Assembly: GCF_000373565.1 (NCBI RefSeq)
Contig: NZ_KB891797.1
Coordinates: forward strand, 654,487 to 718,486
Origin: Streptomyces sp. HmicA12
Lineage (GTDB): Bacteria; Actinomycetota; Actinomycetes; Streptomycetales; Streptomycetaceae
DNA length: 64,000 nt
Direction: 5' to 3'
In this document: in pieces, positions 10,138 through 17,332 of the stretch
Layout: every line of letters starts with the position of its first letter
Position numbering within the stretch: the stretch's first letter is position 1
Program-made: the position numbers and the translations under genes
The notes under the pieces: generated by a model
Database searches by the model: none
What the model was told of the DNA's origin: nothing
What the model saw: the letters and a program-made list of their open reading frames with translations, nothing else

Positions 10138-10347
10138 TCACAGCTCGATGGGGCAGTAGGCGAGAGCCTGCTGCACCACTTGCTCGGCGGTGAGTTCAGG
10201 GGTGTTGTAGTAGATCAGGTCGGTGATGCGTGGATGCGGGACGCTAGATCTCAGCTCCTCGACGAGCCGGTCCTCGCGGCCCTCGGGGAGGCGTGCGTCG
10301 ATGAGCAGTTGGACCATGCTCACCAGTTCCTCGCGCGACTTGCTCAC
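10138..10347 (-). CDS. Colicin/pyocin immunity (Im)-family-like protein
   Basis: Protein of 69 residues with the architecture of Im7/Im9-type DNase immunity proteins: an acidic first half (EELVSMVQLLIDARLPEGRE, EDRLVEELRSS) followed by the family signature HPRITDLIYYNTPELT. In colicin immunity proteins the matching HP..DLIYYP segment (helix III) contacts the nuclease. GTG 10347 is chosen because it overlaps the TGA of the upstream zinc-ribbon gene by four bases; a longer frame to 10467 adds an Arg/Gly-rich leader of poor quality. No cognate pyocin-type nuclease is visible nearby, so it may be an orphan or cover incoming toxins. Family call from motif memory; a profile search for Colicin_Pyocin would settle it. 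Confidence 0.7.
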   Translation of the reverse strand: MSKSREELVSMVQLLIDARLPEGREDRLVEELRSSVPHPRITDLIYYNTPELTAEQVVQQALAYCPIEL

Positions 10348-10739
10348 GTCAGAGGGTCCGGTCGGGAGAACGCCTCGGCCAACGCCAGCCCTTCCCGCGC
10401 GGCAACGACCTGCCGCGCCCGCAGATCGGCTCGTGTGCGCGGGCGGTACCGGGGCTCCCGATCGCACCCGCAGGCCGACCGCCCTTCGTAACGCAGCCCC
10501 GCCGCCAGCACGGCGGCCACTACGGACCAGCCACGCACGTCACGTCTGCGCGGCGGCGCGAAGTCATGACCGGCGCACACGAGGGGCCGGGCGCAGTTCG
10601 GGCACGGGTGCTCCTGATGCGCGTAGGCGTGCTGCTTGAAGCTGACGCGACACGAGACGCACACGTAGTGGAGCTTGTAGGAGACCTCCGCGTAGAAGCA
10701 CACGCCGTCACCGTACTGAGCCTTCGCGCGACGGTCCAT
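10344..10739 (-). CDS. Small zinc-ribbon protein of unknown function
   Basis: Protein of 131 residues with two paired cysteines, CVSC and CPNC, about 20 apart, forming a zinc ribbon, and a second Cys cluster (CGCD) later. Similar Streptomyces proteins are often mislabelled as deoxyxylulose-5-phosphate synthase; nothing here supports that enzyme, which is far longer. The middle APPRRRDVRGW is a conserved-looking segment. ATG 10739 is the start. Its stop overlaps the start of the immunity-like gene by four bases, so the two are probably co-translated. Confidence 0.65.
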   Translation of the reverse strand: MDRRAKAQYGDGVCFYAEVSYKLHYVCVSCRVSFKQHAYAHQEHPCPNCARPLVCAGHDFAPPRRRDVRGWSVVAAVLAAGLRYEGRSACGCDREPRYRPRTRADLRARQVVAAREGLALAEAFSRPDPLT

Positions 10740-10828
10740 GCAATTTCACGCGGAGGAGCATCGGCGGAGGAGCGCGTCAGCACGCCGTTTCAAAATTTGG
10801 GCGACCGTGTTGGCCAAGTGGATGAATG

Positions 10829-11320
10829 TCAGTCTGATGACACACGCCAACGGTCAACAGCTTTCTGGCTGACATTCAGTGCGTATGTTCCAAAATTCTG
10901 GCCCAATACTTCACTGTCGTTCAGGTCTGTGTCTCCCGGGTTCCAGACGCGAATGGGATACTCGCCTTCGGTGTCCCTACTCGAAGTGTCGAGAACAATC
11001 AGACCTCCCATTCCATCGAACATTACGACGATGAACGCTGTGGGTAGGCCATGGCTTCGTGCATCCAGTGTTTCAGACACCGAACCCAGAAGCTTCTCAC
11101 CCATGCCTGGGGTCTGATAGAGGCCGATAAATTCCTCTCCCGCAATATCACAGGTTCCGACGACTGAGAGGAATTTGCGATATGAAGGCGGGAAATTCAG
11201 GCCGATCTGCTCTTCTGCTGTCGTGATCATCTCCTCGCTGCATCCGTCGGCGAAGTGTGCAATGTCATCGTTCTCGCGCATCAAGGCGATGAGCCGTTCG
11301 GTTGCTTCAGGTCCATTCAT
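10829..11320 (-). CDS. SMI1/KNR4 (SUKH) family immunity-type protein
   Basis: SUKH-superfamily protein of 163 residues. Bacterial members are typically immunity proteins encoded beside polymorphic toxins. The N-terminal signature is clear: EEMITTAEEQIGLNFPPSYRKFL, then the conserved mid-part with GLY and the late GGLIVLDTSS. It lies two genes downstream of an RHS toxin gene in the same direction. Base composition is visibly more AT-rich than flanking Streptomyces genes, which suggests horizontal gain along with the RHS 3' end. It could be the antidote for the RHS toxin or part of an immunity array; the closer candidate is the next gene upstream. Confidence 0.8.
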   Translation of the reverse strand: MNGPEATERLIALMRENDDIAHFADGCSEEMITTAEEQIGLNFPPSYRKFLSVVGTCDIAGEEFIGLYQTPGMGEKLLGSVSETLDARSHGLPTAFIVVMFDGMGGLIVLDTSSRDTEGEYPIRVWNPGDTDLNDSEVLGQNFGTYALNVSQKAVDRWRVSSD

Positions 11321-11466
11321 TGATCCGTGAATCCTTTTGCGCGCGTGACCATGGCTGTCCGGCTCTGCTTGGTCCTGCTCTCGATTCTCGGACCGGTCGT
11401 CGCGATCAGGCTGAGCGCTCCATTTTCCGCCCCGGGTGGATGTGAGATGGGGAATCTCGGTGATAC

Positions 11467-11913
11467 TCAGGCAAATTCATGTGTCACCACCCAGTATTCA
11501 TCCTCTTCCAAGGTGACGGCGCACAGGCGGCGCCCATCGGTCGAGATGGCAACGAAATCCGTATTGCCGGTTGCTGCAAAAATGCGAGACGGTAGACTGT
11601 GTCCGACTGGATCCTTTACTTTGACCCAACCGAAGGAGCTTCCGCCACTTCCAGGTGGGATAATTAGGAACGACTGGTCATCTGCATACAGTGAGTGGTG
11701 AAGCGCTTGCTCGTGCCATTCTTGATCTAGCTCCTCCGGTGGGCGAGAAGAAGTCGCGGGGATTCTTGCGGTTGGTTTAACGTCGACCCCGGTGGCAGCG
11801 TAAATGGCTGTCATTGTAGAGGTGCGCACCTGGGTTTCGAATTCGGATACGAGTTGGAGTCCACAATGCGTGATCGTGTCACGCCAGCCTTCCGTGGGTG
11901 ATTTGTGAGCCAT
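11467..11913 (-). CDS. Candidate immunity protein for adjacent RHS toxin
   Basis: Protein of 148 residues, family not recognised. It starts 27 bases after the RHS toxin stop with a strong ribosome site (GGAAGGGAG), the place normally taken by the cognate immunity gene of an RHS toxin. No signal peptide or membrane segment is visible. The C-terminal half is beta-rich (FVAISTDGRRLCAVTLEEDE, YWVVTHEF). AT-richer composition and position argue that it moved with the RHS toxin domain. The immunity role is inference from position only. Confidence 0.6.
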   Translation of the reverse strand: MAHKSPTEGWRDTITHCGLQLVSEFETQVRTSTMTAIYAATGVDVKPTARIPATSSRPPEELDQEWHEQALHHSLYADDQSFLIIPPGSGGSSFGWVKVKDPVGHSLPSRIFAATGNTDFVAISTDGRRLCAVTLEEDEYWVVTHEFA

Positions 11914-11940
11914 GCCTGCACTCCCTTCCTTCTTTTATGT

Positions 11941-14010
11941 TCATGAGCCCCATCCGTCGCGATAGAAGAGATGGTGATCGCCGCCGGGCTTATTTATCTT
12001 GGCGTACCGTTCCATATCTTCCGGATAGCCTGCCGATCCGTCGGATCGAAATACTCTCTGGTTATCCCATCCAAAGTTGACGAAGCTGCGACTGTCGTCG
12101 ACCTTAGGTTTTCCTGCGTGGAAATGTGGTCCAGCCTTGTCGAATGTGTGCTCGACGATTACGCGGGATCCCTGGTCGGTCTCAAATTGGCGAAAGTGGC
12201 CCCAGTGCTGCCATTGGCTCGAATAAGTGTATCCCGGCACGTGTTTGAGCTGTTCATTTCCAGTGACAGTCCATTCTGCCACTGGCTTCTCGCCATACGG
12301 AACCCCAGCAAGGTCGTAAGCCGCCCTTTCTGCGTCTTGGCGATTCTGGAAGGGGTTGCTGCGCTCGCCCAGAGGGCACGGGGTGAGCCCGTGCGGATCG
12401 GCCGAGGTGTGCGGGTTGCGGACGTACGTGCTGGGGTTCGGTGCGGGCGTCAGTCCCAGCGGATCAGGCGTGAGGTATCGGGCAGTCGCAGGGTCGTAAT
12501 GACGGAATAGGTTGTAGTGGAGCTGAGTTTCAGGATCGAAATACTGCCCTGGGTAGCGTATAGGCGTGTGGGTGGTCGCGGTTCGCGTCCAGACCGTGGC
12601 CCCCCAGAGCGTATTTCGGGTGCGTGCGGCAATAGTGCCGCCCTCGTCCAAGAGCTCGGTGGGGGCACCGACTAGATCGGTGACAATCGTGAAGAAGCGT
12701 TCGTCGATTTCATGCTGAGCGGCACGGGGCGCATATATTCGCTCTCGCTGCAGGAGAGGCTCGAGAGCGTTGTAGTCCCAGGTGGTTGCAAGCCCGGTGT
12801 TGCTGTCCGAGCCATGCGTAGTCTGCTCGCACAGAGTCGTACCGTCCCACGCGAACTCCACCCGCTCCAGAACCACTTCGCCGTCCCCGGCCAACCGCAG
12901 CTTCGCGATCCGCCGCCCCAGCGGGTCGTACAGATACCGCCACACCACGCCGTCAGGCGTCACGCACGCGACGAGTCGGTCCTCCGCGTCCCACGTGTAG
13001 CACCACGTGTCCGGCTTGCGGGACAAGCGCGTCTTCTGGCGGAGCGTGGTGCGGCCCGCCGCGTCGTACTCGTAGCGGATGGCGCCCGCGCGGGTGATCC
13101 GGGTGCCGATGTACTCGCGGGCGCCCGTCGCCTCCTGGCCCGGCATCGACTCCGGCCAAGTGGCCTGTGTCTGGTTGCCGGCGGCGTCGTACGCGTAGGA
13201 CTCGGACCAGTTGTGGGCCGTCACCGCCGTCACGCGACCCCGTGCGTCGAGGGTGAAGCGGCGCGGGCCGTTGAGCGCGTCGTCGATCGCGGTGAGGTTG
13301 CCGTCGGCGCGGTAGGTGTACGCGCGGTGCTGGAGGGGTTGCGCGGCGGGGCCCGTGACCTGGTGGGTCGTGAGGCGGCCCAGGGGGTCCCAGGTGCTGG
13401 TCAGGGTCAGGGCGGGGCCGAGCGTGCGCGTCAGTTCCTGGCCGAGGGCGTCGTGCGTGAAGGAAAGTGTGCGGCCGGACGCGGTCAGGGCGGTGCGGTT
13501 GCCCGCCGCGTCGTAGGACCAGGCGCTCCCGGCGCCCGTGGGCGTGGTGCGAGAGGTGCGGCGGCCGAGGGCGTCGTACGTGTAGGAGACCGTGCGGCCG
13601 TTCGTCGACTCGGAGAGTGTGCGGCCCGCCGTGTCGTACGTGTACGTGAGGACGGCGTCCGGGCCGCTGATGCGGGTGGGGCGGCCGGCCAGGTCGTACG
13701 AGTACTGGGTGACGGCCCCCGCCGCCGTCTTGGCCGTGAGGTTGCCGAGCGGGTCGTGGGTGAACTCGATCGTGTCGCCGAGCGGGGTGGTGCGGGTCGT
13801 GAGGCGGCCGGACGCGTCGTGGGCGTAGTGCTGCGTGCGGCTGTCGAAGTCCGTCTCCGCGATCAGGCGGCCCGCCGGGTCGTAGGAGTAACTGATCGTT
13901 TCAGAATGAACGCTTGGCCAGGCGGTTGTTCGCTGCGAATATGCGCTTTCGACTCGGCGGTGATGGGCAGGACGCATGATGACGCGGTGGCATCTCTTGC
14001 GAGGGGACAT
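11941..14010 (-). CDS. RHS-repeat polymorphic toxin, 5' end lost at IS junction
   Basis: C-terminal part of an RHS/YD-repeat protein, 689 codons. YD repeats (YDPAGRL, YDALGRRTSRT and similar) run from about residue 40 to 440. The RHS core ends at YLTPDPLGLTPAPNPSTYV ... DPHGL, and a variable toxin tail of about 145 residues follows. The tail (NPFQNRQDAERAAYDLAGVP, VIVEH, GPHFHAGKP, HHLFY) resembles HNH/endonuclease VII-fold toxins, a tentative reading. The first ~40 codons come from inverted-repeat DNA that begins at 13889; signal, N-terminal domain and promoter are missing and are not found beyond the element. ATG 14010 is merely the first available start. GC falls over the toxin tail. Probably silent or a reservoir cassette. 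Confidence 0.8.
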   Translation of the reverse strand: MSPRKRCHRVIMRPAHHRRVESAYSQRTTAWPSVHSETISYSYDPAGRLIAETDFDSRTQHYAHDASGRLTTRTTPLGDTIEFTHDPLGNLTAKTAAGAVTQYSYDLAGRPTRISGPDAVLTYTYDTAGRTLSESTNGRTVSYTYDALGRRTSRTTPTGAGSAWSYDAAGNRTALTASGRTLSFTHDALGQELTRTLGPALTLTSTWDPLGRLTTHQVTGPAAQPLQHRAYTYRADGNLTAIDDALNGPRRFTLDARGRVTAVTAHNWSESYAYDAAGNQTQATWPESMPGQEATGAREYIGTRITRAGAIRYEYDAAGRTTLRQKTRLSRKPDTWCYTWDAEDRLVACVTPDGVVWRYLYDPLGRRIAKLRLAGDGEVVLERVEFAWDGTTLCEQTTHGSDSNTGLATTWDYNALEPLLQRERIYAPRAAQHEIDERFFTIVTDLVGAPTELLDEGGTIAARTRNTLWGATVWTRTATTHTPIRYPGQYFDPETQLHYNLFRHYDPATARYLTPDPLGLTPAPNPSTYVRNPHTSADPHGLTPCPLGERSNPFQNRQDAERAAYDLAGVPYGEKPVAEWTVTGNEQLKHVPGYTYSSQWQHWGHFRQFETDQGSRVIVEHTFDKAGPHFHAGKPKVDDSRSFVNFGWDNQRVFRSDGSAGYPEDMERYAKINKPGGDHHLFYRDGWGS

Positions 14011-14096
14011 CCTGATCGGCGAACTCAGTGAGTACGGTTGCGATCAGCCGTTCTTCCTGGCGCGCTTCACTCCGGGGCCAGGCTGGGAGAGTGTTA
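13889..14096. repeat. 208-bp inverted repeat, left arm
   Basis: Base-by-base comparison shows this is the exact reverse complement of 15173-15380. It begins TAACTGATCGTTTCAGAATG, sharing about 19 bases with the left end of the inner IS at 14096, and ends inside a truncated copy of the 103-residue gene found at 14982-15293. Its outer edge breaks the RHS reading frame. Confidence 0.95.
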
Positions 14097-14119
14097 CTGA
14101 TCGTTTCAGAATGAGTTGA
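13976..14119 (+). pseudogene. 5' fragment of the 103-residue hypothetical gene
   Basis: The first 39 codons are identical to those of the intact minus-strand gene ending at 14982. Homology stops after GPGWESV exactly where the IS left end begins (14097); the frame then runs into IS sequence and stops at 14119. It is a non-functional remnant produced by the same rearrangement. Confidence 0.8.
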
Positions 14120-14985
14120 GCCGCGGGTCTTGCACTGGACGATCTTGGTCGGCAGGGTGTCCGGGTGCGTACTGATCTCGTTTCGGACGACATGTGGGAG
14201 CGGGTGGCCCCGCTGCTGCCACCCACTCCCGAGCGGCGCCGCCGGTATCCCGGGCGGTTGCGTGTTCCTGACCGAACAGCGCTTGCCGGAGTCCTGTTCG
14301 TGCTGCGGACCGGTGTCGCTTGGCGGGACGTCCCGGCGGAGACCGTGGGCTGTTCCGGGGTGACGGCCTGGCGTCGGTTGCGGGACTGGACGGAGGCTGG
14401 CGTGTGGCCGCGCCTGCACGCAGCCCTGCTGACCGAACTGCGCCGCGCCAATCTGCTGGACCTGGACGACTGCTCCGTGGACGGGTCGCACATCCGGGCA
14501 CTCAAAGGGGGGACCACGTAGGCCCCTCGCCCGTCGACCGCGCCCGCCCTGGCTCCAAGCACCACCTGATCGTCGACCGCCACGGAATCCCACTCGCCGT
14601 CACACTCACCGGCGGCAATCGGCACGACGTAACCCAGCTTCTGCCCCTGCTCGACGCGGTCCCGCCAATTCGGGGCCGGCGGGGACGTCCCCGCCGCAAG
14701 CCACGGCGTCTGTATGGCGACCGGGGCTACGACTTCGACAAATACCGTCGCCTGCTGTGGAAGCGTGGCATCAAGCCGTTGATCGCGCGACGCGGCGTCG
14801 CCCACGGGTCCGGACTGGGCAAGGTGCGCTGGGTGGTTGAGCGCGCCTTCGCCTGGCTGCACCAGTTCAAACGGCTCCGCATCCGCTACGAACGACGCGC
14901 CGACCTCCATCGCGGACTGCTTCAACTGGCTTGCAGTCTCATCTGTCTGCGGCGGCTCCTGCAGGCGCGCCAACCACCGCGTCAG
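14097..14985 (+). mobile_element. IS5-family insertion sequence lacking its right end
   Basis: The left end is CTGATCGTTTCAGAATGAG and the transposase frames start about 70 bases in. The matching right terminal repeat (expected to end ...TTCTGAAACGATCAG shortly after the transposase stop) is absent; instead the sequence passes directly into the 3' end of the 103-residue gene. The right boundary given here is therefore approximate. The only inverted copy of the terminal motif lies at 15360-15379, beyond that gene. Confidence 0.75.
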
Positions 14986-14988
14986 TAG
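14165..14988 (+). CDS. IS5-family transposase, two frames joined by -1 frameshift
   Basis: DDE transposase in two overlapping frames. The first frame (14165-14521) gives the N-terminal half, from MRTDLVSDDMWERVAPLLPP to DDCSVDGSHIRALKGG. The second gives DHVGPSPVDRARPGSKHHL through VVERAFAWLHQFKRLRIRYE, the catalytic C-terminal half. The switch is at AAAGGGGGG (14504-14512), a typical -1 slippery run in this IS group. The conserved D of DGSH, D of YGDRGYD and E of WVVERAF are all present. The last residues (LLQARQPPRQ) differ from the usual short C-terminus, consistent with loss of the IS right end, so mobility is doubtful. Confidence 0.85.
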
Positions 14989-15293
14989 CGGAGGCGAGCT
15001 TCGAACCCGTCGATGCGCAGCATGCAGTTCTTGAGAACCTGCAACGAGGGCTGGTGGCCATCAACCGGAACGAGTCTGAGCTCCAGATCCTGCAACGGCT
15101 TGAGCACAGCGAAAGTTCGAGCCCCGTCCGGGTCCGGCCCGCTGAGGGCCGCCGATGCCTCGAACAACGCCCTAACACTCTCCCAGCCTGGCCCCGGAGT
15201 GAAGCGCGCCAGGAAGAACGGCTGATCGCAACCGTACTCACTGAGTTCGCCGATCAGGATGTCCCCTCGCAAGAGATGCCACCGCGTCATCAT
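14982..15293 (-). CDS. Small hypothetical protein straddling the inverted-repeat arm
   Basis: Intact 103-residue frame starting MMTRWHLLRGD and ending RIDGFEARLRY. No recognised domain, signal or membrane segment. Its first 39 codons lie in the right inverted-repeat arm and are duplicated, inverted and truncated at 13976-14119. Its stop codon lies inside the last codons of the IS transposase, so a break point coincides with its 3' end. It may be an accessory protein of the RHS locus or a passenger gene; nothing in the sequence decides. Confidence 0.6.
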   Translation of the reverse strand: MMTRWHLLRGDILIGELSEYGCDQPFFLARFTPGPGWESVRALFEASAALSGPDPDGARTFAVLKPLQDLELRLVPVDGHQPSLQVLKNCMLRIDGFEARLRY

Positions 15294-15380
15294 GCGTCCT
15301 GCCCATCACCGCCGAGTCGAAAGCGCATATTCGCAGCGAACAACCGCCTGGCCAAGCGTTCATTCTGAAACGATCAGTTA
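15173..15380. repeat. 208-bp inverted repeat, right arm
   Basis: Perfect reverse complement of 13889-14096. The outer edge (CGATCAGTTA) is followed by TCAGCCGTTCTTC, 13 bases that also occur inside the arm itself (14044-14056), a possible trace of an older copy. Together the arms enclose 1,076 bases. Confidence 0.95.
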
Positions 15381-15614
15381 TCAGCCGTTCTTCGGGCCCA
15401 TGGCGGAGGGGTCACCCCGGACCCGTTCAGTGACGCCCGCGCGACCAACCGCGGCCGGAGATCAGCCCGTCGCGCCGGAACTCCTGCGTCGGCCGACCTG
15501 GAAGCGGGCCTTCCGGCCCGGCACGGTGACCGATCCGATCTCCCGGCGCCGGGCTCCGGGCGCCGGGCTCCGGGCGCCGGGCCCCGGAAGAGCGGGTGGC
15601 TCCGCTGCTCGCCG
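15381..15614. other. Non-coding stretch beyond the IS complex
   Basis: These 234 bases hold no convincing gene. No RHS sequence resumes here, so the missing RHS 5' half was deleted rather than displaced. A run of repeated GGGCGCCGGGC-like units near 15545-15590 is locally repetitive. Confidence 0.5.
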
Positions 15615-16337
15615 CTACAGCAACCCCTCCGCGATCTCCCGCACCGCCGCGACCGCCCGCCGCTGAAGCCCCGGTCCGAACGTGATCCGGGTCGCCCCCG
15701 CCTCGCCCCACTCCCGCAGTGAAGGACCGTTCGGCGGTGCGCCCACGTTGATCGGGCCGGTGATCTCGGCGCGCAGGCGGGGGAGGGCCTCGATGGGGGC
15801 GCCGATCGGGTACACGCAGTCCGCGCCCGCCGCCACGTACAGGCGGGCCCGCTCGATCGCCGCCGTGATCGGGTCGGCGGCGGTCCTGATGAACGTATCG
15901 ATACGCGCGTTCAGGACGACGGCGCCGCCCGCCTCCGCCCGCACCTCCGACAGCCAATCGGCGTGCGCGCGGGGGTCCTTGAGGCCGCCGTCGCGGGTGG
16001 AGTCCTCCAGATTGCAGCCCACCGCGCCCGTCTCCAGGAGGCGCTCCACGAGTTCCTTCGGGGCCAGGCCGTAGCCGTCCTCGATGTCCGCGCTGACCGG
16101 CACCGACACGGACCGCACGATGCGGCGCACCGCCGCGAACATCTCGTCGGCGGGCGTGGCCCCGTCCTCGTAGCCGAGCGACGCCGCGACCCCCGCGCTC
16201 GGCGTCGCGAGCGCCGGGAAGCCGGTCTCCTCGAAGACGCGGGCGCTCGCCGCGTCCCACGGGCCCGGCAGGACGAGCGCATCGCCCGGGGAACGGTCGT
16301 GGTGCAGGGCGCGGAACGCGTCGGCCTCGGTGTTCAC
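15615..16337 (-). CDS. Isocitrate lyase/PEP mutase family protein
   Basis: TIM-barrel enzyme of about 240 residues in the PEP mutase/isocitrate lyase superfamily. It has the metal-binding DIEDGYG, then NLEDS and NARIDTF, and the N-terminal PGPWDAASARVFEETGF. It lacks the KKCGH loop of true isocitrate lyases, so C-C lysis of a 2-methylisocitrate- or oxaloacetate-like substrate, or a phosphonate role, is possible but unproved. GTG 16337 overlaps the TGA of the upstream AhpD-like gene (GTGA); a GTG at 16340 is equivalent. It ends a three-gene operon read away from the MocR regulator. Confidence 0.85.
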   Translation of the reverse strand: MNTEADAFRALHHDRSPGDALVLPGPWDAASARVFEETGFPALATPSAGVAASLGYEDGATPADEMFAAVRRIVRSVSVPVSADIEDGYGLAPKELVERLLETGAVGCNLEDSTRDGGLKDPRAHADWLSEVRAEAGGAVVLNARIDTFIRTAADPITAAIERARLYVAAGADCVYPIGAPIEALPRLRAEITGPINVGAPPNGPSLREWGEAGATRITFGPGLQRRAVAAVREIAEGLL

Positions 16338-16783
16338 CACGCGGGTCCTCCCGGTGCGATGCGGCGGCTGACCATCAGCCGGTTCCAGCTGTTGATGACG
16401 GTGATCACGCCGATGAGATGGGCGAGCTCGGTCTCATTGAACTCCTTGGCGGCGGCCGCGTACACGTCGTCCGGCACGAATCCGTCCGTGAGGACCGTGA
16501 TCGCCTCGGTCAGCGCGAGCGCCGCCCGCTCCCGCGCGCTGTACAGGTCGCCGGCCTCGCGCCAGGCATTGAGCAGGGCGATCCGCTTCGCGCTCTCGCC
16601 GTTCTTCTCGACCGCCACGTCCACGTGCATGTCGAGGCAGAACGCGCACTCGTTGATCTGCGACGCCCGGATCATCACCAACTCGGCGAGGACCGGATCG
16701 TCGAGGCCCTTCTTGGCGGCGGCGGCCAGTCCGCTCATCGCCTTGAGGACCCCGGCGTCCAAGTAGCTGGTCCTGGCGCTCAC
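16334..16783 (-). CDS. Carboxymuconolactone decarboxylase (AhpD-like) family protein
   Basis: Alkylhydroperoxidase-like protein of 149 residues with the redox signature INECAFCLDMH (CxxC plus His three residues on), typical of AhpD-type peroxide-detoxifying proteins. It is about half identical to the next gene upstream, sharing ALALTEAITVLTDGFVPDDV almost exactly, so the two are tandem paralogues. The GTG start at 16783 overlaps the upstream stop by four bases, and its own stop overlaps the next gene, so the three are tightly coupled. Confidence 0.88.
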   Translation of the reverse strand: MSARTSYLDAGVLKAMSGLAAAAKKGLDDPVLAELVMIRASQINECAFCLDMHVDVAVEKNGESAKRIALLNAWREAGDLYSARERAALALTEAITVLTDGFVPDDVYAAAAKEFNETELAHLIGVITVINSWNRLMVSRRIAPGGPAW

Positions 16784-17286
16784 TTGGCACCGACCGGCTT
16801 GTAGTGGCCCGCGACCATGCGCGCGGTCACGCCGAACCGGTTCCAGGCGTTGATCGTCGTGATCGCAGCGATGAGCTGGGTCAGCTCCTTCTCGTCGTAC
16901 AGCCGCGCCGCCTCCTCGTACACGTCGTCCGGCACGAAACCGTCCGTGAGGACCGTGATCGCCTCGGTCAGCGCGAGCGCCGCGACCTCCTTCTCCGTGT
17001 AGAAGTGCTTGCTCTCGTCCCAGGCGGCCAGCTGCACGATCCGCTCCACGCTCTCACCGGCCGCCAGCGCGTCCTTGGAGTGCATGTCCACGCAGAACGC
17101 GCAGTGGTTGATCTGCGAGGCCCGGATCTTCACCAGCTCGTACGTCACCGGGTCCACACCCTGCCGCGCCGCCGCGTCGAGCCGGACCATCGCCTTGTAG
17201 ACGTCGGGGGCGTGCCGCGCCCAGTCGAGGCGGGGCGTGTGTTCGTGCACGTACTCCGGGGTGCCGCTGTTCGTGTTCGTCGTCAT
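16780..17286 (-). CDS. Carboxymuconolactone decarboxylase (AhpD-like) family protein, paralogue
   Basis: AhpD-like protein of 168 residues with INHCAFCVDMH as the thiol site. It is the first gene of the operon, starting ATG 17286, only 46 bases from the divergent MocR start, so the regulator almost certainly controls it. It has a longer N-terminus than its tandem copy downstream (PEYVHEHTPRLDWARHAPDV). A pair of unequal copies could form a mixed oligomer or act on different peroxides; that is inference. Confidence 0.88.
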   Translation of the reverse strand: MTTNTNSGTPEYVHEHTPRLDWARHAPDVYKAMVRLDAAARQGVDPVTYELVKIRASQINHCAFCVDMHSKDALAAGESVERIVQLAAWDESKHFYTEKEVAALALTEAITVLTDGFVPDDVYEEAARLYDEKELTQLIAAITTINAWNRFGVTARMVAGHYKPVGAK

Positions 17287-17332
17287 GCTTCGAGACTACG
17301 AAGGCATTAGCCCAGGAGTATGGTCCATTTCC
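17287..17332. promoter_or_regulatory. Short divergent control region (AhpD operon / MocR)
   Basis: Only 46 bases separate the two start codons. They must contain both promoters and the MocR operator; part of each must overlap coding sequence or transcripts must be leaderless. No clear palindrome is visible. Confidence 0.5.

Noticed and set aside
11327..11701. Plus-strand frame of 124 codons opposite the immunity candidate
   Set aside because: No ribosome site and no recognisable domain; the minus strand gene has a strong ribosome site and fits the operon.
12712..14031. Plus-strand frame of 439 codons opposite the RHS gene
   Set aside because: The minus strand shows clear YD repeats; the plus frame is a compositional shadow.
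15381..15393. TCAGCCGTTCTTC shared with the inside of the inverted-repeat arm
   Set aside because: Thirteen bases may be a trace of another gene copy, but the length is too short to claim.
15381..15614. Search for the missing RHS N-terminal half beyond the IS complex
   Set aside because: No YD repeats or RHS signal region occur on either strand up to the PEP-mutase-like gene, so simple insertion into an intact gene is excluded.
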